The translations under genes and the position numbers were made by a program. Below are positions 36,044 through 49,180 of a stretch of 64,000 bases of DNA, one piece after another. The stretch is from Musa acuminata AAA Group (taxonomy: Eukaryota; Streptophyta; Magnoliopsida; Zingiberales; Musaceae): positions 37,252,501-37,316,500 of the forward strand of contig NC_088355.1 in NCBI RefSeq assembly GCF_036884655.1. The letters run 5' to 3'. Numbering within the stretch: position 1 is the first letter of the stretch; each line of letters opens with the position of its first letter. The notes under the pieces were generated by a model. It worked only from the letters and a program-made list of their open reading frames with translations. It did not search any database and had not been told where the DNA came from.

Positions 36044-36840
36044 GGTCTACAAGAAGGCATTTAACTGGCTCATTATCCCATAATCAGAACCACAATTAGT
36101 TCTTATTACTTGTAATTTGATTATTCCTGATTCTTTTATAGGACTTTTCTGTTCATCATCTATCTCATAGTCAAAGACATATGTCACTGATGATGTGGTT
36201 GTGCAGATATTCTTCGAGGGAAATATAACCACAGCAGCATCGCCAATGTAGATAAAGAATAAAAGGACATTAGAGAGGAGGAGTACCGTGGTTAGCCCGT
36301 CTCTGAAGAGCTTGCTTGGTAGGTCAGAGGTCAGAAAGACATACCAATTTCAACCCTAGACTTTTAGATTGCTGCAGTGGAGCAACATCCTCCACCGATC
36401 GGTAGCATTATTGCACGAATACCGTGGTTAACCCGTCTCTGAAGACCTTGCTTAATAGGTCAGAATCACACACCGATTCCAACCCTGGACTTTTAAGAAT
36501 GCTGCGGTGGAGCAACATCCTCCACTGATCGGTAGCATTGTTGCAACGGAGCCTACGATCAGCAAAACAAGACGTTTATGATCGTATTGTGGCGGTCAAC
36601 CACCTCTTTAAGTTTGCTTTCGAGACGTTTATGATCCATAGCCAGCCAGCCTTGTCAGTGACTCGCTAAAATTCAATCCAGGCTCCGCTGTCGTGTCGTC
36701 AGCACAGGTTACAGGAAACCCTAATGGGATGCAAGTCGAAGATGAGCGGACTTGTGCACTTTTTGGTGTTCATCGTGTACTACAGCTAGCAACAAGACAG
36801 TAGATGTACATTTCAGTGATCCGGGTCCTTCCGTGACGGT
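36044..36840. other. 5' flank of D with an internal tandem repeat
   Basis: This lies between the D promoter and the 3' flank of E. It contains two tandem units of about 130 bp (36286-36419 and 36420-36546), each starting near TACCGTGGTTA and ending near GATCGGTAGCATT. The same flank with the same two units lies upstream of H (57063-57746). No gene is seen. Confidence 0.65.
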
Positions 36841-37163
36841 AGCACCTCCCAGCTTAAAGCTTAGATCATATTTGTATATCATTTAATGCGATCATATACA
36901 CAATAGGATATAACAAACTAAATTGTGATAGAAAAGAAAGAGATAAACATGTGTTTCTTAATAACTGAAATATCAGTACCCAATGAACTGTTAAAGATAG
37001 TCACACGATTTGATTTTATTTTCATAAAATAATAATGCAGTCTATCTCACGAAGAATATTATGGATTTACATAAGCTCAATTATAACGTCTATTGGAAAG
37101 AGTTGAACACATGCTGATAAAAAGTAATTGAGTCACAACTGTTGCTCCCATGGCATTGCAGAT

Positions 37164-40100
37164 TCACCAAGCAGCAGCAGCAGCAGCATCGCCGTCAGCC
37201 TCCTCCTCCTCCTCCTCCTTCTTCTTCTTCTTCTTCTTCTTCTTCAAGGAAATGACAAATTGGTAGTGCTTGCTTTTCTGTTGAAGGAGATGCCTGGAGA
37301 TATTGGCTGCATATATAGAGAATAACTCATCCAGTATGGCATCCCCGAAATGCTCTGCAATCAAGGGTTGAAACGCTGCTCTCATATATCCTACGACGTT
37401 CTTTCCGCTTACTATACTGTCGAATGCAGCGGAATCATCATCCGAGTCATCAAACGGGTCCCAATTAACCTCAAAGATCTGTGCTTGTTCTAACTCAAAC
37501 AGGTCTTCCCTATGGATCACTGCCTTTACTTCTTCCATGGAAGGTGCATAATACGGCAAATTGAAGGTCACCAGTTTGTCCTCCTCTATGATTCCCTGGA
37601 CAATAATGTCGCCAAACCATCAAGAGGGCATGAAAGGTTAAAGTGCATTCCCTCCAATTTATTTCTTTGGGCTTGTGTTTGCTCACCATTTATTTCTTTA
37701 CACTTAAACTATGTTCTCTTTCTTGTTTCTGCTGGAGCATGACATGGCCATGCTTTGACCATATCGATCTAAGTTCACTAAATTTTTATGAGCAACAAAG
37801 GGCGCAATGCTGTTTATTTTCCTCTTTCTTCCCCGTTCTACTACTACTTGTGATGATGTAAATATTTGATTCTCCGCCTCCCTCACATCCTATCATCTCT
37901 AATTAACAGGTAATATTGGAGGATGATAGATTTAAACTGTTAAGATTAATTTAAATAGTTAGAATTAGATAAAATAAATGAAAAAAATTATATATATATA
38001 TATATATATATATTGAACTTGTATTTTATCTTTTAATTAATATAAATATGTGCTCTTGGGTCAATCCAAAGTACTGCATATTGAAATTACTCATAGTTCC
38101 TTCTATTATTCTTTTTCCTTTCTTATTGAAGTCCTATAGAAAAATCAATAGAAGTACATCGATTAAAAAAGAAGGAAAAGCTAGTAGATCCAGAAAAAAA
38201 AAAAAAAAAAAGATGACAAGCATTGGAGTAAGTGTTCCTAATCAACTTCTCTCTATATTCAAATATGATAATTATCAATTTTGGGCTATTAAGATGAAAA
38301 CATTATTTATCTCATAAGGATCGGTGGAATTTGGAATTGGGCTATTATAGCCCTCTACATGCAGTAATAAATAATAGATAATTTCCTATTTCCCTTAATC
38401 ATGATGGCATCAATCATTAGAAGCCTAAAAAATATTAAAAAGTATATTTCGAGGCACGGACAAGGTAAAAATTTTAAAACTTTAATTTCTTTGACATGAA
38501 TTTGAAACTCTTACGATGAAATATCTTCTATTGTAAATCAAATGAGATATTATGGTAAAAATCTAAAAGATCAAATTGTAGTAAAAAAAGTTGAAGCTTA
38601 TCTCCAAAATTTGATATGATTTCTACTGGTATAGAAGAAGATAAAGATGAAAGTACATTATCTATTGATGAATTAATGGGCTTTCCTTTAATTCATGAAC
38701 AAAATATGAATAGAACTTTAGATGAAACTTTAGAACATTCTCTTCAAATAAAGATAGATCAGAAGAATGATTAAAAGAAAAATTCAAAAGTCACATCTCA
38801 AGGGAGAGATCAAAATAGCAGAGGTCATGATCAATTAAAAGAGGGTCAGAGGAACTTGAACGAAGGTAACAAAGAAACCCATAGATGTTTTTGTTGTAAA
38901 AAAATTAGACATATTGAAAAAATTATTGGTACAAAAATAAAAATTTAAATGTTCCTCTCTACTCTTAATGTAAAAATATGGTCATCTTGAAAAAGATTGT
39001 TAGAACAAAAAATAAATAAATTATTATAAAAAAATAATGATAAAAAAAGAGATTAAGAAAATATTTTCTTTATAACATCTTACGAAAAATATTCTAGATT
39101 TGTTTGGTTTTTGGATGATGGATGCAGTAATCATATGATAGGGGACAAAAGTTTGTTTTAAAGATTTGATGATTCAATTAAATCTATAGTGCAGATGAGA
39201 AATGACAGTAAGGTTCAAGTGGAAGGAAAAGGAGCAATTATTGTAAACACCAAATTTGATAAAAAAATTATTAATGATGTAATGTTTATTCTTGGTTTAA
39301 AACAAAATCTCATTAGTATAGGGCAACTAGAATATTATGTTTTTTTTATGATGAAAAATACTTAATTTATGATAAAAAAAATTAAAAATTTGATAGCAAC
39401 TATGAGGATGATAAAAGATAAATTTAGTGTTTCCATTATTATTTTTGGATTTTTCCTTACATACTGATGAATCGACATTTTGACAACTATGATCATCTGA
39501 ATTTTTGCGGGTTTATATGAACTATCTCATATGACAAATCTTGTATGATTCAAACTGATAAGAAGATAGTTAGAACTAGACTAAAGTTGATAAAAGTTTT
39601 AATGAGAGCGATGATGAGTCACAATTCAAGAAGCAAAAAGTTTCAAATTCTGTGTTATTTACCATTGGTAAACCTATTACAAAGACTATAAAAAAGGAAT
39701 GCACTAGCAGTGATGAAGATGATGATAAGAGCTTTAAAGAAAGTTTTTGCTAATGAACAATTAAAAGGACAATAAGCTAAAAAGTTTCAAACATCAAAAG
39801 ACAATAGTGATTCTAACGAGCTGAAAGTAAAGATGAATAATCATTAAAGACTTTAAAGAATGTTAAAGATGCAAAAATAATGGATGCAATACTGAAGATC
39901 AGTTTGCCAATATCTTTACAAAAGCTTTAGTGAAAGATAAATTTTATTACGAAGACAGCTTCAAGTTTCATCTATTTAAATTAAGGGGGTGTATTAATAT
40001 TAATTCAAATAGTTAGAATTAGATAAAATAAAAGATAAAAATTTAGATTTAAATAAATAGATTAGGTTGAAAAGATTTATTGAGATATGATAGATTTTTT

Positions 40101-41523
40101 TTATTATACTAAAAAACTTGTACTATATCTTTTAATCAATATAAATAGATGTTCTTAGATCAATCCAAAATACTACATATTAAAAATACTTCTAGTTTCT
40201 TATACTATTCTTTTCTTTCTAAAGTTTTGTAAAAAAGTCAACATAAACATCTCTCCTGAAATGAAACCCTTTTATTTTCCTTTTTGTGTTTTACCATATT
40301 CAACTTTGCTGTAAGATAAAGAAGAGTAGACCATGCAATAAACATGAATCTAGGAAGGATACTAACAACTACGTGAAGAAGAAGAAAAGAAGAGAAAGGT
40401 ACCTGTGACACCAAAGCACTCAGGGCTTCGGCTAACAGGCCGAAAAGGTATCCCATGTCTCCCCAGGGTGGATAACTCCGTTTCCTTCCTACAAATGACA
40501 ATACCATTCTTCCTCCGTAGCTTAGTTCTGCATGACGGCACCGAAGGAACTCTGACAAGTCTCTTTGGCGTTGGTCTTGATATGCTTTCACAACTTCCAG
40601 TGGGCTTGTCTCTGCAACATAGATGTTCTTATTGTTGAGTAGAACTCCCTGTTCACCTTCAGGAACCTGATATTTTCAGAATTAAAAGTAAGTTTGCCTT
40701 AGCAAACAAAAAGTAACATATGTTTTGTGTGAAGTTTCAAGCAGTCTTCCTTTTCGTTATGAGGTTAACCATGCTGATGAACTGACTGAGCATTTCAGAG
40801 AATTTGTTTAGTTATCGGTAGTTAATTAACCGTAGCAATCATAGCCGCTTTAAGAATGTAAAGAATGAAAATAAGCAAAAAAAAAAGTTGAATTCAGATA
40901 ATAATAGTGTAGCAATTGTCATTATTAAGAGGAAGGCAACCTGAGAGAGCCAGTTGAGACAGCTGGAAGCGTTGAAGAAGTGGACACTTTGACTAGGGAA
41001 AAGCCTGCCGTAGAAGGAGCCTGGAACTCCCACGACGTAGTATGGCACCAGCAGATTCCCCTTCTCCTCCTCGACCTTCCTCTTGTAATCTCCCAGAGAC
41101 CGGAAGACGTGATTGAAGTCATTCCCCGGGAGGTCATTCAAGAAGAACAGGATCTCCGGCATCTCCTGGCGTCCCAGGCTCCGCCGTAGCTTGCCAATCA
41201 CGTCGAGCACCTCGGAGACCACCTCCAAAGTGGTAGAGCCCGAGGAACAACCTAAGTCGACCACCGCCATCCTCTCGGGGAGCAGCGACGTGTAAACCCT
41301 TCCTATTGCCTCCTCCAGTATTGGCTTCGCCATGTGAAGTACCTTCTCCTGGGACGCAGTTGGCAAACCAGTGATCAGATATGCTGAGGCCAACGCAAGT
41401 GTAAATTGTTTAAGTTCATGCAAACAGTTGAGGTGTTCAACACTACCGGAAACTTTGAATTGGAGGCGTAGCTGGTATCCCCAGCTCCTCCGACCATGTG
41501 AAGGATTCCTTCTATCCTCTTGC

Positions 41524-41527
<4 letters not shown>
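37164..41527 (-). CDS. SABATH methyltransferase E (type 1), open, extended tail
   Basis: Exons on the minus strand: 41527-41447, 41348-40941, 40666-40403 and 37595-37164, all GT/AG and phase 0, giving 394 aa. It has the same layout as B: HMVGGAGDTSY, a SAM-binding [10 protein letters not shown] (the usual P-N is replaced by S-T), [29 protein letters not shown] and PYYAPSMEEV. The last exon does not stop after VISLKKK as in B. It reads on through expanded AAG, GAG and GCT microsatellites, making a tail of nine Lys, then six Glu, then ADGD and an Ala run. The family's usual end lies before this tail. Intron 3 holds the old copia-like element. The gene should encode a cytosolic carboxyl methyltransferase of unknown substrate; whether the changed SAM loop still works is uncertain. 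Confidence 0.78.
37938..40243 (+). mobile_element. Old copia-like element in intron 3 of gene E
   Basis: Its TGTTAAG start and GTCAACA end are flanked by the target-site duplication TAAAC (37933-37937 and 40244-40248). It is 2.3 kb with one gag-type region only, unlike the doubled form in B and C. A (TA)n tract interrupts the left LTR near 37990-38013. No intact frame remains. Confidence 0.8.
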
Positions 41528-41576
<49 letters not shown>

Positions 41577-42473
41577 AAAACCAAGTTCCGAGCACCATGA
41601 TTATAAATAGCCTATAAGAAGGACCGGACCACTGTGGTTGTGCAGAAACTGTAACTTGCTTCGGAGAATACATAGACAGCAAAAACACCATTTTCTGTGA
41701 CAGTATTAACAAAGTCAAAGGAGATGGAAAATAGTAAATGAATGAACGAATGTACCACCAAGAAGGTTGTTTGTATGTCACTGTCCGCACTAAGTTAAAG
41801 GAGACGGTGGCATGGCTGGACGATAGTAAATGAATGCATGGAGGTACCACCAAGACAGCTTCAGAGAAACACATCATCTCCTCGTGTTTCAGCGTGCTCT
41901 GCTTCGTCGTTATCGGTCTTCGTTGGCATCTTAATAGCTAGGAAAGAAACGGGAACACGCTCTCATCACTCCTTCGTTCCCCTTTAATTTGATCTGTGAT
42001 GGAAGGGACAGATTGTCCTTCTGAAAGTGTCGCCGGGATGTAGAATAAACTTTAAGCAAAAAGAAAACGATAGTTTTAATAATAAAAAAATATATCAAAA
42101 AATTAACGTAATATTATGGTTCGATAACTCTATTAATGCAAGAAATTATTTTCTCTTGATTTAACCCAAACTTAAGTCTAAAATCACTTAACACACTCTC
42201 TCACCTAAATCCATTAAACATTTTTGTCAATCCTCTAGATAGAACTAACAATGATTTAACATCTTATCCGAATAGGATTTATATCTAACACGTGGATTAA
42301 CTTGAGGTTTAGAGAAGCAGTAAATCAATTTTGCCCTCTATGTCTGGATTTAGATTCTTAATTCTCCACATCATGACACTAATCCTTTAAGCTTTAGTGC
42401 AATAGTTAAATTGCTCTTCAATTATTGCCTTTCATATTCGGACATGTCTGCACCACAAACAACCGACGCCCAC
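41528..42473 (-). promoter_or_regulatory. Promoter and 5' flank of gene E
   Basis: It contains a GA/CT leader of about 46 bp, the longest among the type-1 genes, a TATA motif at 41609-41601, and then upstream sequence shared with B and G. Compared with B, a block matching about 11595-12790 is missing. The flank ends at 42474, where a copy of the FYVE gene begins. Confidence 0.6.
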
Positions 42474-43150
42474 AAAGCCTTCAATGCGAGGAGGAAATTG
42501 GATGGTAGGTGGATCTCACTGTCAGGGTTGTTCATCCCAGTTCACTTTTATCAATAGAAAGGTATCCATATTTGGATGTACTTTCTATGACCATGTTCTG
42601 GGTTTTTTGTTCTTTCCCGTATGAGTCTTTTTAACATAAGTCTTTGTCAATGCATGATCATGTGGGAGCACTAACATTGCTAGTCATCCGTGCTATGTTT
42701 TTATTTTTCTGGTGCTAAATCCTTGTTTCTTTTTCCAGAATTTATATTGACAAGGCTGCATCTACAAGATGCATGCAGAAATATTGGGGAGTTTCTCTCC
42801 AGTCCTCTACTGGTACAGAATTCGCTCTACACAGATGGAATTCTTTTATGTTTTTGAAGTTACTCCAATTTTGTGTACACTTGGTATCATTCTCTATTGG
42901 ACATCAAATGTCCCTGTATCCATGAAGATGAACTCGTGAGGATGCCTCTCTCTTCCAAAAGCTTGTCATCTGGCAGGCACATATCTTAGTCTACTTGAAT
43001 GCAATCAAGTGGATGTCTCTCTCTCTTCTTCTAAGTAATTGTGGTGCTTGGAATGCTAAGTTTTGAGCCCCCGGACTCTGTATATAGTCTACAAGATGGT
43101 GGTTTACTGCCCAAGGAGGACAGCGCTCTTTGGTGTTCGACGAAATGTCT
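42474..43150 (+). pseudogene. Collapsed copy of the FYVE gene, number 1
   Basis: 42474-42763 repeats the FYVE first coding exon with part of the following intron (parent about 2250-2545). 42764 onward repeats the FYVE 3' region (parent from about 8858). The 6.3 kb between, including the FYVE-finger second half and all helical repeats, is absent. The exon copy keeps ATGCGAGGAGGAAATTGG but cannot make a protein. The junction to the SABATH flank shares the short sequence AAAGC with both parents. Confidence 0.85.
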
Positions 43151-43154
43151 AGTG

Positions 43155-43911
43155 CTTGTGCTTCTTCTACATCGAACAGACCATCACCATGGATGACTGC
43201 CTTCACTTCTTCCATGGAAGGCGCATAACGTGGCAGATTGAAGGTTACCAGTTTGTCCTCCTCTATCATTCCCTGGATTTGATACGTAAATAACTCGATG
43301 AATCAGTTGTCACGATGTCATCAATCGATGTTACTTCTTACCTCTAACACCAAAGCATTCAGGGCCTCAGCTAAGAGTCCCCAGAGGTGTCTCATCTGTC
43401 CGTAGGTCGGGCAATTACTTTTCCTGCCTCCAAATGAAATCACCAGTCTGCCTTCGTAGCAGAGTTCTGCATGCCGACACCTGAGAAATTCTGAAAGGTC
43501 TCTTAGGAATTGCTGTTGATATGCTTTCACAACCTCCGGTGGGCTTGTCTCTGTAATGTAGATGTTCTTGTTGTTGAGTGAGGCACCCCGTTCGGTGTCG
43601 AGTCCTTGAGGAACCTGACGTTTCAGGATAGCTAGAATAAGCTATCAGACAGCAGTATCGACTGCTTCGTACACTACCGTTTAAGAGGAGGTCAACCTGA
43701 GAGAGCCAGTTGAGAGATCCAGAACAATGAAAGAAGTGGACGCTCCGACGTGGGAAAAGCCTGCCGTAGAAGGAGCCCGGCACTCCCACCACGTATAGGG
43801 CACCAGCAGATTCCCCTTCTCTTGCTCGACCTTCCTCTTGTACTCGCCCAGAGACCGGAAAACGTGATTGAAGTCGTTCCTCGGAAGGTCATTTAAGAAG
43901 AACTGGATCTC
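43155..43911 (-). pseudogene. SABATH methyltransferase F (type 2), truncated both ends
   Basis: Minus strand: the 3' half of exon 2 (43911-43697), a complete exon 3 (43614-43342, 273 bp) and the first 118 bp of exon 4 (43272-43155). Exon 2 has a one-base deletion near 43797 in the VPYYVVGVP codons. Its 5' end is cut where a copia fragment begins, so exon 1 and the SAM-binding part are gone. Exon 4 stops after DVEEAQ at a junction with 3'-flank sequence. No functional product is expected. Confidence 0.85.
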
Positions 43912-45955
43912 AAAGTTAGATGGTAAGACTAAATAATGTATTTTTCTTGGCTACTTACATGATCAGTTTGGTTACAAGCTTTAAGATCCAGAAAAGCAAA
44001 AGGTATATAGAAGTAGAGATTTAGTCTTCTTAGAGAATCAAACCTTTGAGGATTTGAAGAAGAAGGCACCAGCCAAGACTTCTGCAGAAGAATTAGCATA
44101 TTGTGACCCAGTTACACCTCACCCAGTTACACCTCCAGTATATCTGGGTGATGGGGAGATGTGTAGAAAGATGGTATAGAGCCTGATGTTGATCTATAGG
44201 CTATAGGACATGTTAAGCAAGAAGAAGTTGGAGAGCAACTTCCTACATAGCCTCAATTGAGAAGATCCTCTAGACAACATCAACCTTTAAGAAGATACTA
44301 TACAAAGGAGTATGTGATGTTTACTAATGCAGGTGAACCAGAGAGTTACTAAGAAATAGTTGAAAGTGAGTAGAAAAAGTAGTTAGTTGCTATGCAGAAA
44401 GAGATGGATGCTCTTCAGAAGAACCATACATATGATTTGGTGCAACTACCAAATGGAGAAGGCCTTGAAGAACAAGTAGGTTTTCAGGTTAAAGACTTAA
44501 GAATATTGTTCTCAACTAATGTACAAAGCTAGATTGATTGTGAAAGGCCTTGGTCAAAAGAAAGGTATTGACTTTGAAGAGATTTTTTCTCCTGTTGTTA
44601 AAATATCTTCTATTCGTGTTGCTCTTGGTATTGCTGCTAGCCAGGACTTGGAGGTTGAGTAGTTAGATGTGAAGATAGTTTTCTTTCATGGTGATTTGGA
44701 GGAGGAAATTTATATGAAGCAACCAAAAGGTTTCAAAGTCAAAGGTAAAGAGAACTTTATCTGCAAGTTGAGGAAGAGCTTGTATGAAGTAAGTTTCAAG
44801 ACAATAGTATAGAAAGTTTGATTTATTTATGACAGAAAATAGATACAAAAGAATAGCTTCATATCATTATGTGTACATCAAATGATTTGGTAAGAATTTT
44901 ATTATTTTCTTACTTTATGTTGATGACATGCTTATTCTTAGGAAAAATATATTTACAATTGATAGATTGAAGAATAAACTAAGTGAGTCTTTTGCAATGA
45001 AGGACATGGGGCCAGCAAAGCAAATACTAGGTATGCAGACTTTTCGTAATAGGAAAAATAAAAAAAATTGGTTATCACAAAAGAAATACATCGAGAAGGT
45101 ATTGGAGAGATACAAAACTAGTTGTTTCTCCTCTTGCAGGTCACTTCAAATTGTGTTCAGAACAGAGTCCGTCAAGTGATGAGGAGAAGGAGAAAATAAA
45201 AAAAGTTCCTTATGCTTCAACAGTTAGAAGTTTAATGTATGTAATGGTATGTACGAGGTCGGACATCGCATATACAGTGGGTGTTACTAGCAGATTTCTT
45301 GCAAATCCAAACAAAGAGCACTAGACAAGTAGATTTTTAGATACCTCAGAGGGAGCTCTAAGGTTTATTTAAGCTTTAGAGGTGGATCACCTGTGTTGAC
45401 AGGTTACACAGATGCAAATATGATATGAGATATTGATACAAGAAAGTCCACTTCATGTTATGTACTTACTTTTGCAGGGGGGCGGTGTCATTACAATCCA
45501 AGTTGCAAAGGTGTATTGCTCTCTCTACCACAGAAGTAGAATATATTGCTGCTATAGAGATATGTAAAGAAATATTATGGATGAAAGAATTCTTACAAGA
45601 ATTTGGGCTGAAACAGGAAAACTATGCGGTGCATTATGATAGCTAGAGTGTCATCCATTTGTGTAAGAACATAACTTTTCATTCTAAGTCGAAGCATATA
45701 GATGTCAGATCTATAGTAGTGTTATCGATCATCAAGTAGTGTTATCATCTCATGTTAGATCAGATCTATAGTAGATTCTTGCTGTGATTACTTAAGGAGA
45801 ATTTAGATATTGTGCACAATGACGTGATCATTTATCATAGTTATTCTCTTGTGATTATTACTAGGGTTTTGGGTAAGAGATTGAGATTTGTATATTCATT
45901 ATTCTTATACTGGATTATCTCTAGTTTATCTCGTGGTTCTTACCCTTCACTTGTG
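43912..45955 (+). mobile_element. Copia retrotransposon fragment between F and G
   Basis: It starts abruptly inside the polyprotein at a point matching 60409 of the copia element at 57.7-60.9 kb; the first 540 bp are nearly identical to it. It continues through reverse transcriptase (YVDDMLILRKN, GPAKQILGMQTF) and RNase H (ALSTTEVEYIAA) with many stops. It ends in a partial LTR (about 45735-45955) that matches 58015-58220, lacking both LTR ends. No target-site duplication is present, so its borders are deletion or recombination points, not insertion ends. Confidence 0.85.
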
Positions 45956-46031
45956 ATTATGTAAATATTTGATTCTCCACCTCCCTCACATCCTATCATC
46001 TGTAATTAATTGGAGGATGATGGATTTAAAC

Positions 46032-47834
46032 TGTTAAGATTAATTTAAATAGTTAGAATTAGATAAAATAAAAGAAAAAATAGATTTAAATATATAGATT
46101 ATGATAAAAATATTTATTGAGGTATGATAGATTTTTTATTATTATTTTAAAAAATTTATATTATATCTTTTAGTCAATAAAAATATGTGCTCTTGGATCA
46201 ATCCAAAATATCATAGATTGAAATTACTTATAGTTCCTTCTACTATTCTTTTTCCTTTCTTCCTGAAGTTCTATAGGAAAGTCAACAATATGATATCATA
46301 GCCTGATTCAAAGAATATCAATAGAAATACATCGATTAAAAATGAAGAGAAAGCTAGTATATGCAAAAAAAAAAAAAAGATGACAGGAGTAGGTGCTCCT
46401 AATCAACTTCTCTCTATCTTCAAATATGATAATTATCAATTTTAGGTTGTTAAAATGAAAACTTTATTTATCTCATAAGGATTATGAAATTTGGAAGAAT
46501 ATGATTTTGTTTATGATCTACAAGATTCTAATATTATTAAAAATCAAAAATATCATATGAATGAGAATACATAGAAAGATGCAAAAGCCCTCTACATGCT
46601 ATAATAAATAATAGATAATTCCCTATTTTCTTGAATTATGATGATATCAACATCATTAGAAGCCTGAAAAATATTAAAAAGTGTATTTGGAGGCACAAAC
46701 AAGGTAAAAATTTTAAAGCTTCAAATTCTTTGACGTAAATTCAAAACTCTTATGATGAAAGATTCTAAATCTATTGCTAATTATTCTAAAACATATCTAA
46801 ATCAAATGAGATATTATGGTGAAAATCTAAAAGATCAATATGTAGTAGAAAAGGTTATATGAAGTTTATCTCCAAAATTTAATATGATTTCTACTGATAT
46901 AGAAGAAGATAAGGATAAAAGTACATTATCTATTGATGAATTAGTGGGCTCTCTTTTAATTTATGAACAAAAAGTGAATAGATCTTCAGATGAAACTTTA
47001 GAACATGCTCTTGAAATGAAGATAGATTAGAAGAACGATAAAAAAAAATTTAAAAGTCATATCTCAAGGGAGAGATCATAATAGCTGAGGTCATGATCAA
47101 TTAAATGAGGGTAAGAGGAACTCAAACACAGGTAACAAAGAAACTCATTGATGTTTTTGTTGTAAAAAAATTGGACATACTAAAAAAAATTATTGGTACA
47201 AAAATAAAAATTCAAATGTTCCTCTCTACTCTTACTATAAAAATATGGCTATCTTGAAAAAGATTATTGGAATAAAAATCAAACAAATTATCATGTGAAA
47301 AATAATTATGAAAAAAGAGATTAAGAAAATATTTTCTTTATAACATCTTAGAATATTCTAGATCAGTTTAGTTTTTGGATAATAAAGAATATTCTAGGTC
47401 TGTTTGGTTTTTGGATAGTGGATACAGTAATCATATGACATGAGACATTTCAAAGATTTGATAAAATCTTCATAAAATCTTTAATAAAAGATAATTTTAT
47501 CAATATCTTCCGAAAATATTTAATAAAAGATAAATTTTATTCTGAAGCCAACTTCAAGTTACAACTATTTGAATTAAGGGGGTGTGTAAAGATTAATTTA
47601 AATAGTTAGAATTAGATAAAATAAAAAATAAAAATTTAGATTTAAATAAATTAATTAGGATGAAAAGATTTATTGAGATATGATAGATTTTTATTATTAT
47701 TTTAAAAAACTTATACTATATATTTTAATCAATATAATTAGGTACTTTACGATCAATCCAAAATACGATTAAAAGTACTTCTAGCTTCTTATACTATTTT
47801 CTTTCTTTCTAATTTTTTTGTAAAAAGGCCAACA
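46032..47834 (+). mobile_element. Old copia-like element in intron 3 of gene G
   Basis: Same position and ends as in E: TGTTAAG start, CCAACA end, target-site duplication TAAAC (46027-46031 and 47835-47839). It is the shortest copy, 1.8 kb, with one gag-type region and a further internal loss around 47460-47500. Confidence 0.8.
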
Positions 47835-48018
47835 TAAACAGCTCTCCTGAAATGAAACCATTTGGTTTGATCTTTTTAATTCTTTTATTTTCTTTTTTGT
47901 GTTTTACCATATTCAACTTTGCGGTAAGATAAAGAAGAGCAGACCATGCAATAAACATGAATATAGGAAGGATATTAACAACTACGTGAAGAAGAAGAAG
48001 AAAAGAAGATAAAGGTAC

Positions 48019-49140
48019 CTGTGACACCAAAGCACTCAGGGCTTCGGCTAACAGGCCGTAAAAGTATCCCACATCTCCCGAGGGTGGATAACTCCCTTTC
48101 CTTCCTAGAAATGACAATACCATTCTTGCTCCGTAGCTTAGTTCTGCATGACGGCACCTAAGGAACCCTGACAAGTCTCTTTGGTGTTGGTCTTGATATG
48201 CTTTAACAACTTCCAGTGGGCTTGTCTCTGAAACATAGATGTTCTTATTGTTGAGTGGAACTCCCTGTTCACCTTCAGGAACCTGATATTTTCAGAATTA
48301 AAAGTAAGTTTGCCTTAGCAAACAAAAGTAACATAGGTTTTGTGTGATGTTTCAAGCAATCTTCCTTTTCTTTATGAGGTTAACCATGCTGATGAAGTGA
48401 GTGAGCATTTCAGAGAATTTGTTTAGTTATTGGTAGTTAATTAACCGTCCCAATCATAGCCGCTTTAAGAAAGTAAATAATGAAAAAAAACAAAGAAAAC
48501 AAGTAGAATTCAGATAATAATAGTGTAGCAATTGTCATTTATTAAGAGGAAGGCAACCTGAGAGAGCCAGTTGAGACAACAGGAAGCGTTGAAGAAGTGG
48601 ACACTTTGACAAGGGAAAAGCCTGCCGTAGAAGGAGCCTGGAACTCCCACGACGTAGTATGGCACCAGCAGCTTCCCCTTCTCCTCCTCGACCTTCCTCT
48701 TGTAATCTCCCAGAGACCGGAAGACGTGATTGAAGTCATTCCCCGGGAGGTCATTCAAGAAGAACAGGATCTCCGGCATCTCCTGGCGTCCCAGGCTCCG
48801 CCGTAGCTTGCCAATCACGTCGAGCACCTCGGAGACCACCTCCAAAGTGTTAGGGCCCGAGGAACAACCTAAGTCGACCACCGCCATCCTCTCGGGGAGC
48901 AGCGACATGTAAACCCCTCCGATTGCCTCCTCCAGTATTGGCTTCGCCATGTGAAGTACCTTCTCCTGGGACGCAGTTAGCAAACCAGTGAAAAGATATG
49001 CTGACGCCTACGCAAGTGTAAGTTGTTTAAGTTCATGCAAACAGTTGGGGTGTTCAACACTACCTGAAACTTAGAATTGGAGGCGTAGCTGGTTTCCCCA
49101 GCTCCTCCGACCATGTGAAGGATTCCTTCTATCCTCTTGC

Positions 49141-49144
<4 letters not shown>
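48019..49144 (-). pseudogene. SABATH methyltransferase G (type 1), last exon lost
   Basis: Minus-strand exons 49144-49064, 48965-48558 and 48282-48019 are open, with the right lengths (81, 408 and 264 bp) and correct splice borders. It keeps Gln at the end of exon 1 (SNSKFQ), the SAM motif DLGCSSGPNT and LNWLSQ. Exon 4 is absent: the intron-3 sequence ends at 45955 in a copia fragment, beyond which lies gene F. About 120 C-terminal residues, including part of the substrate pocket, are missing. A run-on transcript might splice to the partial exon 4 of F (43272) in phase 0. Otherwise the gene is dead. Confidence 0.8.
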
Positions 49145-49180
<36 letters not shown>

